From Pardosa pseudoannulata (Eukaryota > Arthropoda > Arachnida > Araneae > Lycosidae), in NCBI GenBank assembly GCA_032207245.1, contig CM063500.1:38472487-38536486 (forward strand): 64,000 nt of DNA, written 5' to 3'. Under the pieces are notes generated by a model, which saw only the letters and a program-made list of their open reading frames with translations, did no database searches and was not told the DNA's origin. A program made the translations under genes and the position numbers. This document shows, one piece after another, positions 59,764 to 64,000 of the stretch (position 1 is its first letter; every line of letters begins with the position of its first letter).

Positions 59764-60829
59764 CAAGGTTCGCACAGTCCTGAAAAGTCCTTAAGAACTC
59801 CTTAATTTTAGCTTTCATTTTTAAAGGCCCTTAAAACTACTTAATTTTCATCAAGGGTCCTTAAAAACTCCTTTTTTGAAATAGGAAGTAACTGAGTTAC
59901 AGAACTCGAGTGAAAAAAATTTGTGATACAAAAAAAGAAATCTGTTGAACTTTCAAAATGAAATTATTTATGTATGTGAATTTGCACTATTGGAAATTTC
60001 TTTGAAAATAGTAAATAAATATTTGTTAAAGTTAATAACATTCTTTTACATTTTCTAGTCAAAAGTGCAGTATTAATAGTAAAGAAAATCCTCAAATACA
60101 CATATGTTGTCAGTATATTACTGTAGTAATTTAAAATTCCTTTCCTTGATATCCTTAAAAAAATTATGAAAATACTTTTAGCTTATTAGTATTTTTTATG
60201 GTCACGAGCTAGAAAACTTATTTGACAAATAAATAATCTTTTGTGTACTGAAAAGGTTTAAAGTATAAAGTCAGCTGCCCTTTTCTAACAGCTAACAGTT
60301 AAGCAGATTTTAATTAGACGAAGCATGGAGGGTGGGGTTTTTGTAAATATTTCAGTTACTTATGGAAATTTAATTTTCTTTGGATTGAATGTAATAGAAA
60401 AGTCTAAAACTTTCTTCTTTCCCAGGCAATGTCAATATAATCAGCTAGTATATACAAACATATATATATATATATCAGAGTCACTTTTAAACCCTCTGAA
60501 AGTACTGTTTATAATATTGTATTTTATTCACAATTTATTTTTAGTTTAATCACTCAAAAAACTTTAGATGTACATTTTAGTTTTTGTCAAATAGATTTAT
60601 CTTATATTAATTTTTATAGATTTTTAAAGACTGAATTCTGAAATATAACAGGGCATTTATTGAACATGCCTTGTCTGGTTCATAATCATTAAGATATGTT
60701 CCTCAGAAAATAAAGTTTATGTCGTTATGCCATGTATTTCAAGTAGGTCCTTATAAAAGGTTACTTTGGAACTTAGAAAGCCCTTAAAAAGTCCTTAATT
60801 TTTCTTCTGGAAAAAGAGTGGAAACCCTG
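59764..60829 (-). mobile_element. hAT-like family B, copy 3 (5-bp TSD)
   Basis: Reverse orientation: the left end is caaggttcgcacagtcctg and the right end is aaaaagagtggaaaccctg. Exact 5-bp duplications, gatat, lie at 59759-59763 and 60830-60834. The interior matches copies 1, 2 and 4, including the atcagctagtatat core near 60440. No transposase. Confidence 0.82.
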
Positions 60830-60887
60830 GATATATGTAAACCAATAATTACAATTGAAAGGTTTGGTAGAAGCTTCCCAATATTAT

Positions 60888-61510
60888 ACTCATGAGGGGA
60901 GGGATTTAGGGGACTAGTCTCCCTCCAAAATTCTTAAAGACCGTTTCGTCGAAAGAAGATGGACATGTGTGTGGGTGTGTCATCTGCCTAGCTGTGCATA
61001 GACAAAAGTGGGCTAAGAACAGTGACGTTGAGTTAAGGAGTAGGTGCAAATTGGATTCGACATGTAAGCACACATTGACTAGCACTTTTGGCAAATCACC
61101 ACAATATTATTGCACAATCAGAAGAAATTGTGAAACTTTTTTTGGTGAAAATTTCAAAAACAGCATATTTTATAATATACAGGTAAAGATTTGAACATTT
61201 TCATTTTATTTCAGAATTATTCTTTTTCTTTAGTTAAACTTCTGTTTTAGAAATTGAATTTAATGCCATATATAGTTTATATATTTTCAATGTTAATTTT
61301 GCAATTAAATTCATTGAGTAATTACTACATTACTCCTTTAAGGTTATGAATTTATTCATAATATTATTTTTAATTATTTTGCTATTTTAAAATCACACTG
61401 TATTTTGATAATCATTAGGAGTATGCTTACATAAGAAAACCTGTAGTTTTAGTGAAGTACCCTTCACAAAAAACAATGTCCTCCTCCGAATATAATTTCT
61501 GATTTTCGTA
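60888..61510 (-). mobile_element. hAT-like family A, copy 2
   Basis: Its sequence follows the element at 533-1164 in inverted orientation (gggagggatttaggggact, atctgcctagctgtgcatag, ataatttctg near the far end). Both terminal bases are degraded, so the limits are approximate. The opposed frames at 60.9-61.2 kb are products of it. Confidence 0.75.
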
Positions 61511-62232
61511 GCGGACCGTAGTTTACTGACTCATGGTTTATATGACTAAATGTTTTGATGTATATCGTTTATTCCGTTCATAATACAAATTTTCCTTTGA
61601 TAAAAACTTATATATAACTTTGAATTTATATTTTTATGTCAAAACACGGGTAAAAAAAATCCACTGTAGTTAATTTGATTTCTTTTAGTGTACCTAACCG
61701 ATAAATAGAACGTTAGGCAGCGATTAAAGATTTTTCTCAACCCCTTAACTGCCTCTGACGTAAATATACGTCATACGCAATCAATGTTGTTGTTGCCTTG
61801 GACATCTCCTATGTAATAATAGCCTAAGTTATCTGTCGGTCTGTGGAATTGTATACGATGTCTAAATTTTTCCAGAATCTATGTAGTAGACAAGAACATT
61901 CGGCTTCGTATTCCTGTATATACCGTTATTTTTGTACCCACAAACCATGTTGTTACATTAACCCGTACTAGTACTTGACCCGCGCTCAAGTATCATCGTC
62001 AGAAAACGGGTTCCGCATACAATGTATTAACAATTCTCACTGAATACATTAACCTATTTCTACAAACAACTAAACAATTTCGGGATACGATTTACAATAA
62101 TTATGAAATATTTACACGCGTATTACATGTGCTCCTTAATAAAACCGTTGTAAATTTATTTGACTCATTTCCCATTTATATTTTAATTAGAATATGCAAT
62201 AAAAATTAAATCTAGTTCTTTTTTATGTTTAG
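61511..62232. other. Intron sequence before exon D
   Basis: A slightly GC-richer stretch near 61.74-62.0 kb may be an unrecognised repeat; it shares taatagcctaagttatctgt with 4.73 kb. It ends with the acceptor ttcttttttatgtttag. Confidence 0.4.
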
Positions 62233-62555
62233 ATTATGATTGGGATGAAAACGAAGATGAAGCACTCAATTATTCTTGCCGTATATGTGGTTTCACATGT
62301 TCCGAACATCTTCAGTGGCAGGCTCACATGAAAACCCACGATAATAGAAATCTGCACTTTTGTACTATCTGCAGCAAAGGATTTAGACGGAAGTCAAACA
62401 TGCTGCGACACATGAATCTTCACTCGGGATTAAAGAAGTATCACTGCAACTTCTGCCCCAAGTCGTTTTCAGATCCATCCAGTTGTAAAAGGCATCAAAG
62501 CATTCATTTTCTCAAAGAAAAAGAAGTCCAGCTGTTAAGTAAAACAGAGACCTAG
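62233..62555 (+). CDS. Zinc-finger terminal exon D (3 C2H2 fingers)
   Basis: The acceptor cttttttatgtttag ends at 62232. The exon enters with at, as in A-C, then reads 107 codons including TAG. An acidic lead (DYDWDENEDEAL) precedes the fingers YSCRICGFTC...HMKTH, HFCTICSKGF...HMNLH and YHCNFCPKSF...HQSIH, then a short Lys/Glu tail. It closely parallels exon C. Its GC content is higher than that of C at synonymous sites. Fingers 2 and 3 differ from C at few positions while finger 1 differs most, as expected if duplicated exons change specificity through one finger. The binding site cannot be predicted with confidence. Confidence 0.9.
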
Positions 62556-62627
62556 AGAGATGTTGTGTCAGCCTTTTAATTGCACAAATAATGAAACAGT
62601 GTGTTGCCTTCACTTAACTTTGCTTTT

Positions 62628-62633
62628 AATAAA
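62628..62633 (+). terminator. Poly(A) signal for exon D
   Basis: AATAAA lies 73 bp after the stop codon of exon D. Confidence 0.55.
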
Positions 62634-62740
62634 TGCTTTTGAAAATTATCTGTATTTAATGTTATTAACACATCATTTAAGTTAACGCAAAGGTATAATG
62701 AATGGTGAATGATCATGGGGTTGTAACCCCATAAGAATTG

Positions 62741-62784
<44 letters not shown>
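62741..62784. repeat. (TA)n microsatellite
   Basis: About 44 bp of TA dinucleotides directly before the foldback element. Confidence 0.9.
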
Positions 62785-62787
<3 letters not shown>

Positions 62788-63918
62788 AAAGAAAATTCTC
62801 AGGGGTTTCAAAACTTAAATCAAGGGTAAAAATTCCCGCGTCATTTTCCATTCTCCTTTTTAACCCCTAACCTAAATTGACCACTGGGGCTACAGGTTAC
62901 GCCCTCAGAGAAGGGGCCTGGCCAATTATATACCTACATGGTCCTAGCGAACAATTTAGGAAATTTCCAAATAAAAAGGAGATACACGCTAGCGGAGACA
63001 GATTTTTCTAGAGATATTTTCCCACAGATGTTGACCCAGGTGTTACGTGTCTTGTACATAGAACTTCATGCTAGCTGACCCTTCAGTTTGTCCCTATGAT
63101 GAAGTGGGAACTCGTCCTTCAAAGTTATCTTAATAAAGGTCTTTAGCTGAAATGGTATCATTTTTATGGCCATTACTGCAACCCCCCATCGAGAAGTCAG
63201 TCTCATTACATATATATGTATGTATATTAGGTTAGGGAAAAAGAAATCCATTATTTTTTTCGGTAGATGGCGGTAGTGATCGATATCTCGTAAAGCATCA
63301 ATCAAACAATTTCAAATTTATGCGCGTTGTCAAGGTGACATTTCACACTAAAAAAATTTTTTTACTGTTTTTTGTTTGGTCCATTCAGTTGTGAATTATA
63401 GGGTGTTAAAAATGGAAGTCAACAAAGAGAAAATTCGGTACATTTTACAGTTTTTCTTTGATAAAGGCGAAAATGCAAGCCAGGCGGCTGAAATTGTGTG
63501 TGTAATAAGACGAGATTCACTATGGGTTGTTGCAGTCATGGCCCATAAAAATGACACCGTTTTAGTTAGACCTATATTAACAGAAAGCTGGAGGACGGGT
63601 TCCCACTTCATTATAGGGACAGGAGATATTAGGGGGTCAGCTAGAATGAAGCTTTAAGTAAAAGGCCATTAACACCTGGGTCAACATCTCAGCCAAACTC
63701 TGTGGGAAAATCTGCCTCCAATACCATGCATCTCCATTTTGTTTGAGAATTTCCTAAATTGTCTGCTAGGGCAATGTAGAGTTATAATTGGTTATACCCC
63801 CTTCTTTGAGGGCAGGAACTCTAGCTACAGTTAGGTTATGGGTTAAAAAGGGGATGCGGGAATTTTTTCTCTTGACTTAAGATTTGAAAATCCCTGAGAA
63901 TTTTCTCGGGCCAATACA
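62783..63918. mobile_element. Foldback element with ~430-bp arms
   Basis: The left arm (62783 to ~63213) and right arm (~63500 to 63918) are inverted copies. Shared blocks include gagaaaattctcaggg-type ends, ttgacccaggtgtta, gtgggaa, and atggccataaaaatgayacc. The centre holds a mariner fragment. Each side has a TA/CA microsatellite nearby (62741-62784 and from 63961). No transposase of its own was found; the arms could be very long TIRs. Confidence 0.8.
63227..63498 (+). pseudogene. mariner element, 5' fragment
   Basis: After a TA, ttaggttagggaaaaagaaa is a mariner-type 5' end. The 5' UTR follows, then an ATG at 63412 and MEVNKEKIRYILQFFFDKGE followed by NASQAAEIV, which is the N-terminus of mariner transposases. 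After about 30 codons the sequence changes to the right arm of the foldback element, so the DD34D catalytic part is missing. Confidence 0.88.
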
Positions 63919-63959
63919 AAATCCCTGCATTAGTTTCCCGATCTCGTTTACTTTTCCTT

Positions 63960-63960
<1 letters not shown>

Positions 63961-64000
<40 letters not shown>
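63961..64000. repeat. (CA)n/(TA)n microsatellite at the window edge
   Basis: A CA run passes into a TA run and continues past the window. Confidence 0.9.

Noticed and set aside
61745..62050. TTAA-flanked CTGCCTCTGACG, a possible piggyBac end
   Set aside because: No matching right end with TTAA was found within a reasonable distance.

Overview
The window is AT-rich animal nuclear DNA. Coding exons have consensus GT..AG splice sites, and the intergenic space is filled with DNA transposons (hAT, piggyBac, mariner, pogo/Tigger, Merlin, a Mutator-like element), a tRNA-derived SINE, satellites and (TA)n runs. The SINE family (A and B boxes, a shared body, an AAACCAAACC-type 3' end) and the transposon mix suggest an arthropod, most likely a spider. 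That assignment is inference. No bacterial operon, CRISPR array or virus was found.

Layout. 0.5-10 kb: transposon fragments, a 312-bp tandem array (2.6-4.3 kb) that runs into a broken Tigger-type transposase, hairpin MITEs, a piggyBac MITE and a SINE split by a hAT insertion. A possible exon lies at 6385-6670. 10.8-11.5 kb (+): the terminal exon of an unidentified coiled-coil, single-pass membrane protein. 12-19 kb: copies of a hAT-like family that makes 5-bp target duplications, one with a long-TIR element inside it. 19.3-21.8 kb: two tandem arrays. 23.4-25.7 kb (-): the complete HELLS/LSH SNF2 chromatin remodeller, coded in one exon with a 5'-UTR splice acceptor just before the ATG. 26-32 kb: SINEs, hAT copies, a Merlin transposase remnant and a hAT transposase remnant. 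Near 33.1 and 36.1 kb lie two GC-richer patches with NRF1-type sites, likely promoters. 36.9-38.3 kb: a 388-bp tandem array.

43.4-62.6 kb (+): the most interesting region. Four separate C2H2 zinc-finger exons, each with 2 or 3 fingers, each begin with a splice acceptor in the same reading phase and each end in their own stop codon; three have a nearby poly(A) signal. This is the architecture of alternative terminal exons in arthropod BTB-zinc-finger loci such as lola: one shared N-terminal part joined to a choice of DNA-binding ends. The shared exon was not found in the window. The spaces between these exons hold further transposons, including a LINE 3' end, an LTR-like unit and several SINEs. 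The window ends in a foldback element with a truncated mariner at its centre.

Only HELLS, the 10.8-kb exon and the four zinc-finger exons look like host coding sequence. Most other open frames are chance or transposon-derived.
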